A DNA stretch of 64,000 nucleotides from Beta vulgaris subsp. vulgaris. Taxonomy: Eukaryota > Streptophyta > Magnoliopsida > Caryophyllales > Amaranthaceae. Below, in pieces: positions 1 to 9,117 of the stretch. The stretch covers positions 29,785,116 through 29,849,115 of the forward strand of contig NC_079210.1 in the NCBI RefSeq assembly GCF_026745355.1, in the 5' to 3' direction. How positions within the stretch are numbered: the first letter of the stretch is position 1; each line of letters opens with the position of its first letter. Position numbers and translations under genes: made by a program. Below the pieces are notes generated by a model. It did not search any database. It was not told the origin of the DNA and was given only the letters and a program-made list of their open reading frames with translations.

Positions 1-247
1 CTCTTTTTTGTGCCTTAAAATGGCTCCCATTGCACTAACACTAGCATCACACATTACTTGAATAGACAAGATCCAATCCGGAGCTTTCACTATAGAGGCA
101 GAAATTTAGGGCCTTCTTTAAAGTCTCAAAAGCATGCATGCAATATTTGTCAAAATTAAATTCAGTCTTTTTGAAGAAAATTGGATATGGGCTTTGATAT
201 TTTTGAGAAACCTTTGATAAAGTGGCGTAAAAATCCCATATGTCTAA
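1..247 (-). pseudogene. RT/RNase H junction fragment of the same Athila-type element
   Basis: On the minus strand this gives pieces matching the end of RT and the start of RNase H, in more than one frame: a RFIKGFSK-like start, a stretch resembling CMHAFETLKKAL, then APDWILSIQVMCDASVSAMGAIL, where the D of CDAS would be the first RNase H catalytic residue. It continues directly from the sequence on the other side of the CACTA element, showing that the two halves were one piece before that insertion. It runs off the left edge of the window. Confidence 0.75.
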
Positions 248-1049
248 TACTAGTGGAAAAAACCTTATATGTCACTTAGTATCAGATACGGTTTTTGTAA
301 AACCGCATTCGAAAAGCAACCAAAAAATGGGAGAGAAATTTGGACAAAAAAATCTGATGCGGTCCTCAAAAAACCGCATCAAATTAAAAATCTGATACGG
401 TTTTTTTTTAATCTGATGCGGTTCAATGGACCGCATCAGATTATTGTAATTTTTTATACGGGAAATTTGACGAAATTTGGCCCACGCACGAAATTTCGCC
501 CAACACTCCTAATATTAAATTCCTCCTCAATCCTCCTAACCAGACCCACTCCCTAGACTCCTCCTCCATACCCCTTCTCTCTCCTATCAAACCCTAATCT
601 CCCTCCTCTCCCCTCTTTCTCTTCTCACTACTCCTCCCTCACACCACGCCGTCATCACCTTACCCCTCTCTGTCCTCTCTACTCCACGAAATGAAGATGG
701 GGATGAAGAAATGAAGAACGACGAGCGAAAATGGGGATTAAGAAACGAAGAAACAAAGAACGAAATCGATTGACGAAGAAACGAAGAACGAAATCAATTG
801 ACGAAGAATCGAAGAACAGAAAAGAATTGACGAAGAATCGAAGAACGAATTGGGCCGTCATTTTTGTTTCGGTTTTTTTTGGTTTCTGCTCTTATCTTTT
901 TCGTTTTTTTTATCTGATTTTGTTTTTTGTATTTATGCTCTTAATTTTTTTGTTATTTTTTTTGGATCTGATTTATTTTTTCAGGTATTAATTCATCTCT
1001 TTTCGTTTTTTGGCTCTTAATTTTCGCTTTATTTCTCTTTTTCGTTTTT

Positions 1050-1095
<46 letters not shown>

Positions 1096-1794
1096 CTTTA
1101 TTTCTCTTTTTTCGTTTTCGTTATTTTTACTTGTGGTTCTCTATTTTTTGTAATTTTCGTTACTTTTAGTTATGTTTTTAATTCGTTTTTTTCATTCTTC
1201 AATTGAAATTATGTGTATTTTTTCAGGTATATATATGTATTTTATTGTCATTGTCCAATTAGAATTGTGTATGTGTTTTTTGAATTATATATATGTATTG
1301 TTGTTGTATATATGTATGTATATGGTTTTTTGGTATTGTTTTGAATGAAATCATCATGCACGATCTTTTTTTGTTTTGAAGTATATATTGTTTATTATTA
1401 ATTAATAATATCTAGTATAAGATATTAATAGATATTATGTATTAGAGATTATATAAGAGGCAGGTAGTAGAAGTTAGGAAAGGAAAGACTCAATTGGAGT
1501 TTTGGTATCAGTTGCGTTGCAGACCTTCAGTTGCAGACCTGCAGTTGCAGGTCTGCCACTTTTTTTTGGGACTTAAACACTACAATATGATGCGGTTCTT
1601 AAGGAAAACCGCATCAGTTAATCACCTAATCTGATGCGGTTTTCCGAAAACCGCATCAGATTATGCCTTTCTGATGTGGTTTTGGACCGCATCAGAATAT
1701 GTTACACACTTGCTGCGAGTCCACCTGATGCGGACCAAAACCGCATCCGAAAGGCCAGTTTTGACCGCATCAGGTGGGGTTTTTTCCACTAGTG
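248..1794. mobile_element. CACTA-type non-autonomous DNA transposon (copy 1)
   Basis: The ends are TACTAGTGGAAAAAACC at 248 and its near-perfect complement GGTTTTTTCCACTAGTG ending at 1794. They are flanked by the direct repeat TAA at 245-247 and 1795-1797, the 3-bp duplication expected for CACTA (En/Spm) elements. The first base is T rather than C. Subterminal regions hold many copies of CTGATGCGGT and its complement, often as short palindromes, the pattern bound by the element-encoded TNPA-type protein in known CACTA families. No transposase is seen. The middle holds a CT-rich tract, degenerate repeats of a cgaagaa motif (690-860) and a TA microsatellite. It sits inside the Athila pol remnant. 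Confidence 0.85.
1052..1093. repeat. (TA)n microsatellite
   Basis: About 21 uninterrupted TA dinucleotides inside CACTA copy 1. Confidence 0.95.
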
Positions 1795-1797
1795 TAA

Positions 1798-2590
1798 GAA
1801 AATATCTTACTCTTTTCATCGAACTCGGGGGAGGCAATTTCTCAATAACCTCAATCTTGGCCCTATCGACCTCAATTCCTTTTTGAGAGATCTTATTACC
1901 TATGACTATGCTATCTTCAACCATAAAATGGCCTTTTTTCCAATTAAGAACAAGGTTAATCTTTTGACATCTCTCCAAAACTTTTTGGAGGTTGGAGAGA
2001 CAAAGGTCATGGAGAAATAATCCATAAAGACTTCTATGGTGGATTCAAACATATCCAAAAAGATGACGGTTATACACATTTGGAAAGTGGAAGGAGCATT
2101 AACAATCCAAATGGCATCATTTGATAAGCGAAGGTAACAAATTGACATGTGAATGTTGTATTCTCTTGGTCAGCGTGGTGAATAGAAATTTGAAATAATC
2201 TCGAATAATCATCCAAAAAGCAAAAAAATAGGTATGACTCACCAAAGCATTATTTGGTCAATAGAAAAGAGAGGAAATGGTATTTTCGTGTGGCTTTATT
2301 CAACCTAGGATAATCAATACATATTCGCCACCCGATGACCGATCTTGTGGAGATATGTTCACCTTTTTCATTTTCAATAACGATCATTCATCCTTTTTTT
2401 GGAACATGTTGGACGGGACTAACCCACCTACTATCTGAGATAGGGTAGATTATCCCCACCTCAAGTTGTTTCAAAACTTCTTTTTTTGCCACCTCCTTCA
2501 TGTTAGGATTTTTCCTTCTTTGAGGCTCAATAGAGGAGGCTTGACCATCATTCAAATAAATAGGATGCAGACACAAAGTAGGACTCAAAC
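1798..2590 (-). pseudogene. Athila-type reverse transcriptase fragment
   Basis: Three minus-strand open pieces follow the protease in order. The first (2388-2588) carries the N-terminal RT phrase PNMKEVAKKEVLKQLEVGIIYPISDSRWVSPVQ (split here from its context). The second (1906-2148) covers the palm with NAPSTFQMC and IEVFMDYFS. The third, ending at the CACTA insertion, has KGIEVDRAKIEVIEKLPPPSS. The catalytic box, normally x-M-D-D in this group, reads F-M-D-Y, so the second metal-binding aspartate is gone. The frames differ between pieces. It is a dead copy of the polymerase that would reverse-transcribe the element RNA. Confidence 0.8.
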
Positions 2591-2911
2591 TCTTTGGATC
2601 ATCAATTATATAGCCAATGACACTTCCATATTGTATGAGAAATAAATAAGTTTATCAAGAGAAGGACCATTGAGTGTAGAATTGACAATCACAGGATAAG
2701 TTTCATTATCTCCAGGAAAAGCATATTTCAAAGAAGGGGGGAATGAGTATTAATTCACATATACGAGGAGGCATAGTTCTCTCCTCTTTTTCAAAAACAA
2801 ATTCCAAAACCTCAAAGTTTGCATGAGTACGTAGTTGGTAGGTGGATCCCTTGCTTTAATCAAGGCCCTTTGGCTTAGTAGTTCTTGCTCAAGAGTATCA
2901 ATCATATGCAC

Positions 2912-3480
2912 TTATTTGATAATGGGTGTTTTCATGCTCTTGTTGAAGGCAAACTCCATTTTCTCATCTCCAACTCTCAAGGTTATGACATCTCTCTTTA
3001 CATCCACTAGCGCTCCGGACATTTTCAAGAAAGGTCTTCCCAATATAAGAGGTACTTGGGAGTCTTCTTCCATCTCCATTACAACAAAGTCACAAGGAAT
3101 GGAGACTCTCCCAACTTGCACCGAAACATCCTCCAATTCTTCAATGGGAACCTTAACCGAGTGATCCACTAATTGTATCAGTCTCCTTGGGCTTTTAAGC
3201 TCAAAGTTGAGCTTTCTTGCAATGGAGAGTGGCATTAGGCTAACACTATCCCCTAGGTCGGTGAATGCTGTCTTTGGTTCCAAATCTGCAATCCTTAAGA
3301 GTAGGGAGTAAGACCCCGAATCTTCAACCTTTTTGGGGAGCTTGTCTTGGAGGACCACACTAACTTCGGTGACAAGAGCAATGGTGGAACTTTATTCAAG
3401 TTTGGACTTGTTGTAGAGAAGTTTCTTTAGAAAGTTGGCATATGTGGACAAGAGCAATGGTGGAACAGAGGAGAGAGACA
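2912..3480 (-). pseudogene. Athila-type aspartic protease region of pol
   Basis: The longest open piece is 148 codons at 2912-3358. Similarity to the usual Athila sequence continues upstream on the minus strand to about 3480 in other frames, including FLKKLLYNKSKLE. Features seen are KLPKKVEDSGSYSL, then the catalytic-loop region AFTDLGDSVSLMPLSIARKL, then LILGRPFLKMSGALVDV. In this family the loop is usually DLGAS; here it reads DLGDS, so the site is altered next to the catalytic aspartate. In an intact element this protease would cut the Gag-Pol polyprotein. A stop at the 5' end of the open piece and the frame change show it is a pseudogene. Confidence 0.8.
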
Positions 3481-3999
3481 CTAATGGAGTTGGAATTTCG
3501 CACGAGAGGGTTTGAGGTTTCTCGGGAGAGTGAAAGGATTTTTGAGAATTATGGGGGTTTTCTCCTCAATTAAGTGAAGAATTTGAATGTCAAAGGATGA
3601 ATCACATGAAGTAGCTTGGTGGCACTGAAAATTGGAAGACACGAAGAGAGGAAGGAGGAAGCAGTGGCTTGGTTCCTTGAACAGAAGACACGAGAGAAGA
3701 GAGAAAATGAGGGAGATGGGTTTGTTGTCTCTTTTTCTTTTGGACTACCATTCTAAACGCAAGTGGACTTATTTCATTAAAACATAAAACACAAAACAAT
3801 AATATAATTTACAACACTCAACTAGTAGCTAATATTAAATTATTAATAACTTTATAAAATTAAATAAATAGATATACTACAAACACGATAAATAAAAATC
3901 AGACTCCACATACAACTCAAATAAAATAAGATTTTCGAAACATAATTAACGTAATAATTATAATTAGATTTTAAATAAACGCTCTTAAAAACAGGGCTA
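3481..3999. other. Spacer without recognisable gene
   Basis: No convincing coding region. 3481-3600 may be the degraded continuation of the Athila element. 3600-3800 holds a 65-codon minus-strand open frame with no recognisable motif. 3800-3990 is A+T-rich. Confidence 0.5.
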
Positions 4000-4350
4000 T
4001 TACACTACCAAAGGACATATCGGTTCGTACCCTAAATCTTGTCCCATACCGGAACACCAGGATATAACTAGATCATTACATCTAGTCCAGATTTTCAATA
4101 AACTTGCATTTCTAGATGGTTTTGATATAGAACCATCAACAAATCCTAATTTGTTTCTAGCTGATAATGCAATTATCATAGACCTTTTCCAATCAGCAAA
4201 GCCAGAACTAGAAAAAACAATAGGAACTAATTTTGTCGTGTTTAAATCAGATGAACTGAGAAAATACACATTGTTAGGATGTTGTGTAAATTCAAGATTT
4301 GATTGAGACTCATTTGAGTTTGCATTTGAGTTTGAATTTCTAGGTGCCAT
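4000..4350 (-). pseudogene. Copia gag, N-terminal fragment
   Basis: The frame starts at an ATG at 4350 (MAPRNSNSNANSNESQ), although it is open upstream to 4413. It contains the Copia Gag N-terminal signature: an asparagine-rich start, then FTQHPNNVYFLSSSD, a FADWKRSMIIALSARNKLGF core, FVDGSI, and a LLKIWTRCNDLVISW segment. This matches the UBN2/retrotransposon Gag family in which an S/W-rich core is followed by a W-x-R-C-N-D motif. Gag would form the virus-like particle. Only about 115 residues remain; the nucleic-acid-binding zinc knuckle and all of pol are missing. The end at about 4000 is a truncation, not a natural stop. Confidence 0.75.
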
Positions 4351-4901
4351 TCTTGATGTAATTCTAAAGAATTTAAGAAGAAAAAAAAACCTCGATTTCT
4401 TTGTTTTCAGCAAAGAAAAGTTTGATTCAAACTTACAGAAAAGTAGACTTAATTTCAGTCTTCAAATCAGAGATTAAGAATTGTTGCGGAATTTTGATTA
4501 TAATCCAGAATTTATTACCATGATGAAATTGTTCATCTAACAATGTGAATACAGTAGCACAACTTTGAATATTGCATAAACATGCTTACAAAGAATACAT
4601 CAAGATGTTTTGAGAGAATATAACTCTCTGAATTTTAGAGAGAAAAGATATATTGTAATTGTTTTTTTTTTTGCTACAATCATTAAAACCTCAACTATAT
4701 ATACACAACTAAAGGAAGAAAGAAACGAAATAACAAACTGTAGATGAGCTGTACAAGTTTGATATTTACAAGTAATAGAATAAGCTGAGCTGGCTAAGTT
4801 TGTTAGAGCTGAGTTGTTGTATGCACTGATGCTTGTGAGCTGCTGGCTTCAGTGTTTCTGATGCTTGTAAGCTGATGGCTTTAGCTTCAGTAACTTCAAC
4901 A
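4000..4901 (-). mobile_element. Truncated Copia retrotransposon (5' LTR plus start of gag)
   Basis: The minus strand reads as a 5' LTR candidate (4901 down to 4530), a short leader, then the start of a Copia gag (4350 to 4000), after which the element stops. The LTR candidate begins TGTTGAAG and ends GAACA, has a TATA-like TATATATAG near 4700 and A+T-rich sequence before the end. The leader has TGGTA where a Copia primer-binding site complementary to initiator tRNA-Met is expected, but the rest of that site is degraded. The LTR boundary is an inference because no second LTR is present in the window. Confidence 0.6.
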
Positions 4902-5306
4902 AACTCCATGATGATGGTTCTTCCAGTGCAAATTTCGTGCTGATGGCTTCCTTTTGCGAGTGTCAGATAATACCTTCATAGCTAGTTGAACTTATAATAT
5001 GGGTACCACTACTCCGATATTCGATATCAGAAACAATTGCTCTTCGAAGTAGTTTGATGTTTGCTTTATAATGAGGTTTTTACATAATTGAGGTGAAAGG
5101 TGATAGTCTTATTGCCATGAACTCTGTCAACAAAATTCTGCTACATTTTAGAAGCCGCAAAACATAGTTGAAGATAAAAATCAAATTAACTCTGTCAACA
5201 ATATCATGCTACATCTTAGAAGCTACAAAACATAGTTGACGATATACATCAAATTGTTGGACAATTTCAAAGATGCTCGAACCAAACTGCAAATGTAGGA
5301 CATTAA
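4902..5306. other. Spacer between Copia fragment and Harbinger element
   Basis: No gene recognised. An imperfect direct repeat is present: a sequence resembling aactctgtcaacaa, followed by a gctaca and agaagc segment, occurs at about 5118 and again at about 5190. Confidence 0.5.
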
Positions 5307-6955
5307 GGGTGCGTTCTATTCAACTTATTGGTCCTGAACTTATTGGACCTTATCTGAACTGAACTTATTGAACCTGAACTGGACTTATTGGAACTTATTA
5401 AACCTAATTGGACCTGATTCAACTTATTGGACCTGATTGGAACTTATTGGACCTTATTGGAACTTATTGACCTTATTGAAACTTATTAGACCTTATTGGC
5501 CCTGATTGAAACTTATTAGACCTTATTGGACCTGATTGAAACTTATTATACCTTATTGGACCTGATTGAAACTTATTTGACCTTATTAGACAAAAACATT
5601 GACCATGAATAACATAAATATTACCACTAATGTAAATACTACCTCTCAACAATTTTTATGGAGTAATAATTATTATAATTCGTCCTTTAAAAAATAATGA
5701 TTATTAATTATCTCTTATGATAATTAATTTTTTTTAAAAAATTACTATTTATATATTTGCCTATACATAACTTTCACCACTAATATATCTAATAGTGTTG
5801 TTTTGATTTTATAAAACACTAGTAGAAAATCAAAAATTAATTAACATTTATTGCTAACAAGTTAAAATTGGCACATATAAAAAATTCTCACTTCACTTTC
5901 ATTAATGTGAAGGTAAGTAGATAGCATTAACTCCTTCCTTCATTTCTTCTCCTTTCATTTATGTGAATGTACTAGAAGATAAAAAGAAAACAAAAAGAAA
6001 GAGAATAAAATGGTCAAAATCACCGTAGCTTTGCATGACATTGCTTCATTCATTTCTTCTCCTTTCTTCCTTCTGTTTTTTCTTTTTTTTTTTTTGCTTT
6101 TCTCCAATACTCCATTAGAGACACAAACACGAATATGGAGATAACTCGGGAGAAAATTGCAGATGGAATATGGTTGGATTTTGGTGAAGAAAACGTATTG
6201 ATTGAAGAGGATGATGTAGAAGATGAAGAAAGATACTCCACTGATGATAATGAAACAATCAATTGATAACATTTATATCTTTCATTGTTATTAGTAACGA
6301 AAACACGTTATCTCTAGTTATTTAAAGACGAATTGCAAAATATTGTAATTATAATAATTATTATTATTATTGTTAACCTTAATTATTTGACCATGATTAT
6401 AATATTATTTAATAGCAATATGAATAATCAAATAATAGATAATAATACAAGTATAATATTATACATTGTTGTACTTTAATAAAAAAATTCTAATAATAAC
6501 ATAATCAGCTAATCATAATATGAATAATAAAATAATAGACATGACATAATACAAATAAATAATAAAATAATACACTAATACAAGTATAATACTATATAAT
6601 CATTGTGGTACTTTAATTAAAATTCTAATAATAACATAATCAGCTAATAGTGATATGAAATTATGAATAACAAAATAATGGACAATTATACAAATGTTTA
6701 TTAAAAATTGACTATTTGGACCTTATTGGACCTTATTAGACCTGATTGGAACTTATTGGACCTTATTAGACCTGATTGGAACTTATTACACCTGATTGGA
6801 ACTTATTGCACCTGATGGGAACTTATTGGACCTTATTAGACTTTATTGGAACTTATTGCCCTTATTAGACCTTATTACAACTTATCTGAACTTATCAGAA
6901 CTTATCTGAACTTGTTGGACTTGAAACTTAATTTTTTAAGTTGAACAACGCACCC
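5307..6955. mobile_element. PIF/Harbinger-type DNA transposon, defective
   Basis: Inverted ends GGGTGCGTTCTATTCAACTTA (left) and TAAGTTGAACAACGCACCC (right) are flanked by TAA at 5304-5306 and 6956-6958, matching the TWA target preference of PIF/Harbinger elements. Both subterminal zones (5320-5600 and 6715-6915) consist of degenerate 20-30-bp repeats of a ggaccttattggaactt motif. A short in-frame remnant near the middle resembles the transposase C-terminus. The rest is A+T-rich. No complete transposase or Myb-like second protein is present, so the element would need help from a related intact copy. Confidence 0.8.
6099..6266 (+). pseudogene. Possible C-terminal remnant of a Harbinger transposase
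   Basis: A plus-strand frame, open upstream of a methionine codon at 6135, reads IRDTNTNMEITREKIADGI, then WLDFGEEN, an acidic stretch rich in D and E, and a stop at 6264-6266. Plant PIF/Harbinger transposases commonly end with an R-x-x-IA-x-x-(M/I)W motif followed by an acidic tail, and the piece lies within the element with the matching TIR and TSD. The catalytic DDE residues are not found upstream. The resemblance is short, so this is a tentative assignment. Confidence 0.4.
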
Positions 6956-7032
6956 TAAGTCTCCACTATGATGGATATCTCCTATTCTACTTCCTCCCAA
7001 CTAAGATAAAATTATTCATAACATTGGAGTAA

Positions 7033-7273
7033 TGGGGTGTTTGGTGTAGAAAATTTTGATGTACAAACGGATTCATTTCTAATTGTTTGGTATGAATTAT
7101 AAGTAATGAATACCGTTTCCAAAAGGTAACACATTCCCCACATTTGTTACCCTTTTCAAACTAGAGGTAACAAATTACGTGTCCTTTCTCAACCATAACC
7201 TTTTTAATATTACCAGTTTCTTCTAAATCAAATTCTTTTCATTCTGTTTACGGTGATGATACCAAACAACCCC
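7033..7273. mobile_element. Small MITE, probably Harbinger/Tourist-like
   Basis: The left end TGGGGTGTTTGGT and the complement of the right end GGGGTTGTTTGGT differ at two of 13 positions. TAA flanks both sides (7030-7032 and 7274-7276). At 241 bp, without coding capacity, it fits a Tourist-type MITE. The terminal GGGGTGTTTGG is also common in hAT-type MITEs, but those make 8-bp duplications, not seen here. Confidence 0.65.
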
Positions 7274-7529
7274 TAAATATTATCAAGAAGGGTTGCTTAT
7301 GTTTTCTTTTCCTTTTATTATCTTTTCAAAAAATAATAATAATAATGATAAGGAAAAATTATTTTAATTAAGTCAACCTTTGCGTGGTCTTCTAATTTCA
7401 AGTCTAACTTTTGATTATTCCAAGTCAAGTCAACTTTGTGGCACCATTAACTATTTAATTAGGATAAATGATCGGTAACCTAATAAATTGGTAAATAAAA
7501 AAGTTTACCAATTAACAACCCAAAAACTG

Positions 7530-7645
7530 ATAACCCACCCATCAACCCATGCAGAACTGAAAACCCACCCATTAACCCACTCAAAACTGAAAACCCACCC
7601 ATTCACCCACCCAAAAACTGAAAACCACCCATTAACCCACAACAA
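7530..7645. repeat. Tandem repeat, unit about 30 bp
   Basis: Four imperfect units with a core of aacccacccattaaccca followed by an aaaactga segment. It lies inside the long-TIR element and makes the encoded short open frames look repetitive. Confidence 0.85.
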
Positions 7646-7689
7646 CACCATCCCCACCCCACCCACAACAACAACAGCCCAACCACCCC

Positions 7690-8080
7690 CTCCCCTTCCC
7701 CCTTCAAATCCCGCGCCTCCCCCTCCCCTGTCAGAAAATCGCTCCCCCTCCCCGTCACCCTTCGAATCCCGCGCCTCCCCCTCCCCCGCCGGAAAATCGC
7801 TCCCCCTCCCCTTCCCCCTTCGGATCTCGCCCCCCCCCCTCCCCTGTCGGAAAATCGTCCCCCTCCCCTTCCCCCTTCGAATCCTGCGCCTCCCTCTTCC
7901 CTGCCGAAAAATCGCTTCCCCTCCCCCACCCCCTTCGAATCCTGCGCCTCCCCCTCCCCCTCCCCCGCCGGAAAATCGCTCCCCCTCCCCCATCAAATCC
8001 CGCGCCTCCCCCTCCCTCCGCCGAAAATCGCTTCCCCTCCCCCACCCCTCCGACCGCGCCTCCCCCTCTCCCACCCTCGT
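7690..8080. repeat. C-rich tandem repeat, unit about 57-66 bp
   Basis: About six to seven units, each with cgcgcctccccctcccc, a gaaaatcgct core and a cttcgaatcc-like segment. The tract is almost free of G apart from those positions on the plus strand. It creates long but meaningless proline- or glycine-rich open frames on both strands. Confidence 0.85.
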
Positions 8081-8609
8081 TTCTACCCAGAAAGAAACGA
8101 AGGAGGCGGTTGATCTGAAGGACTACGACTGCGAGCTTCCGGCGAGAGTGAGGGAGGAGGACGGAGACGAGTGTGTCGGCGAGAGTGAGGGAGAGGGAGG
8201 CGCGGGGGGGCTGCGTGGGGAGGAGGGTGCTGATGGGCGAGGTGGGGCAAGGGGTGGGGGTGGGGGTGTTGCTGGTGGAAAGGCAGCACGAGCAGGGGAG
8301 GGGAGGAGTGGGGTGGGGGACGCTACTGGTGGGGGTGCAAGGGCAGGGGAGAGGAGGGGTGCGTGTGGGGTGGTCTAAGGAAGAGGGAAGAGAAAGATGA
8401 CAGGAGGAAGGGATTATTGAGAAAATAAAACAAAAAAAAAATAGCAAACCAATTATTTGACAACACGTGGCACATATAACCTGCTAAATAGGTCACAAAC
8501 AAGTTAAAACTCAATAGAAGAAAATAGCCCTACAAGCCTAACTTGACTAGAAATAATTAAAAATTAGACCTGAAATTGAAACACCACGCAAAAATTGACT
8601 TATTTAAAA

Positions 8610-9117
8610 CAATTAGATAATAATACTACTTTATAATAACAAGGGCATATATGCTATAGTTGTATAATAAGGGCATGTAGGGTCATTGTGTTCATTTCAT
8701 CCTCCTATCCAATGACCACTTCTATATAAGGAAAGACAACTCTGTCCACGTGTTTCAAAATAACATATCTGACTTAAATCTGGACCAAAGTTCACAATAT
8801 CTGTTGACAAAATCAACATTAGAAAATAAATTTTACAACTTAAAAGGAAAAGAAAAGGAAAAAGGCGAGGGACAGATCAATAAAGACATAGGCACATAGC
8901 TGCATGCATGAAGATAAAACTCAGCATGAAAAAACAAGTCTTATCAGTAACTCTCTATTTGTGACTCAAATTACTTCATTTCCATTCCTGGGCCTCTTAG
9001 GAAAGCATGGACGAGATAATATGAATAAATTGTCTATGCAACTCAGAGACATCATTTACACCAAACTTAGTTGAAACAAATTTCATATATAAGCACAACT
9101 TTATACATGATCATGAA
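8610..9117. other. Downstream flank of the NECAP-like gene
   Basis: This would contain the 3' untranslated region and polyadenylation signals of the minus-strand NECAP-like gene, although no canonical AATAAA was found on that strand. On the plus strand a CCAAT box (8709-8713), a TATATAA (8723-8729) and a CACGTG G-box (8747-8752) lie close together with no coding region after them. Confidence 0.4.

Larger units (their letters stand above)
1..3480 (-). mobile_element. Ty3/gypsy retrotransposon remnant, Athila lineage (pol only)
   Basis: Read on the minus strand, this stretch gives a colinear but broken pol: protease, reverse transcriptase, then the start of RNase H at the window edge. Phrases such as PLILGRPFLKMSGALVDV, PNMKEVAKKEVLKQLEVGII, SRWVSPVQHVPKKG and APDWILSIQVMCDAS are characteristic of Athila-type Ty3 elements. 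The order is interrupted by a CACTA element at 248-1794. No LTR, gag or integrase was recognised; the rest of the element lies left of the window or has been lost. Stops and frameshifts make it inactive. The lineage call rests on motif recognition, not on a search. Confidence 0.85.
7362..8609. mobile_element. Long-TIR non-autonomous element (Mutator-like candidate)
   Basis: About 69 bp at 7362-7430 is a clear inverted copy of 8541-8609 (roughly four of five bases match, including tttgcgtggt and aatttca-aagtcta-type segments). Between the arms lie a 30-bp tandem repeat, a roughly 60-bp C-rich tandem repeat and a G-rich segment with G-run potential on the plus strand. Long TIRs with an unrelated GC-rich interior are typical of Mutator-like elements, including Pack-MULEs that carry host sequence. 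I could not find a convincing 9-bp target duplication, so the superfamily is an inference. Confidence 0.55.

Noticed and set aside
7488..8378. A 296-codon proline-rich open frame
   Set aside because: It is produced by C-rich tandem repeats inside a transposon-like element. Open frames occur on both strands and in several frames, and no domain is recognisable.
8709..8752. CCAAT, TATA and G-box cluster suggesting a plus-strand promoter
   Set aside because: No coding region or transcript-like structure follows on the plus strand; the region is the downstream flank of the minus-strand gene.
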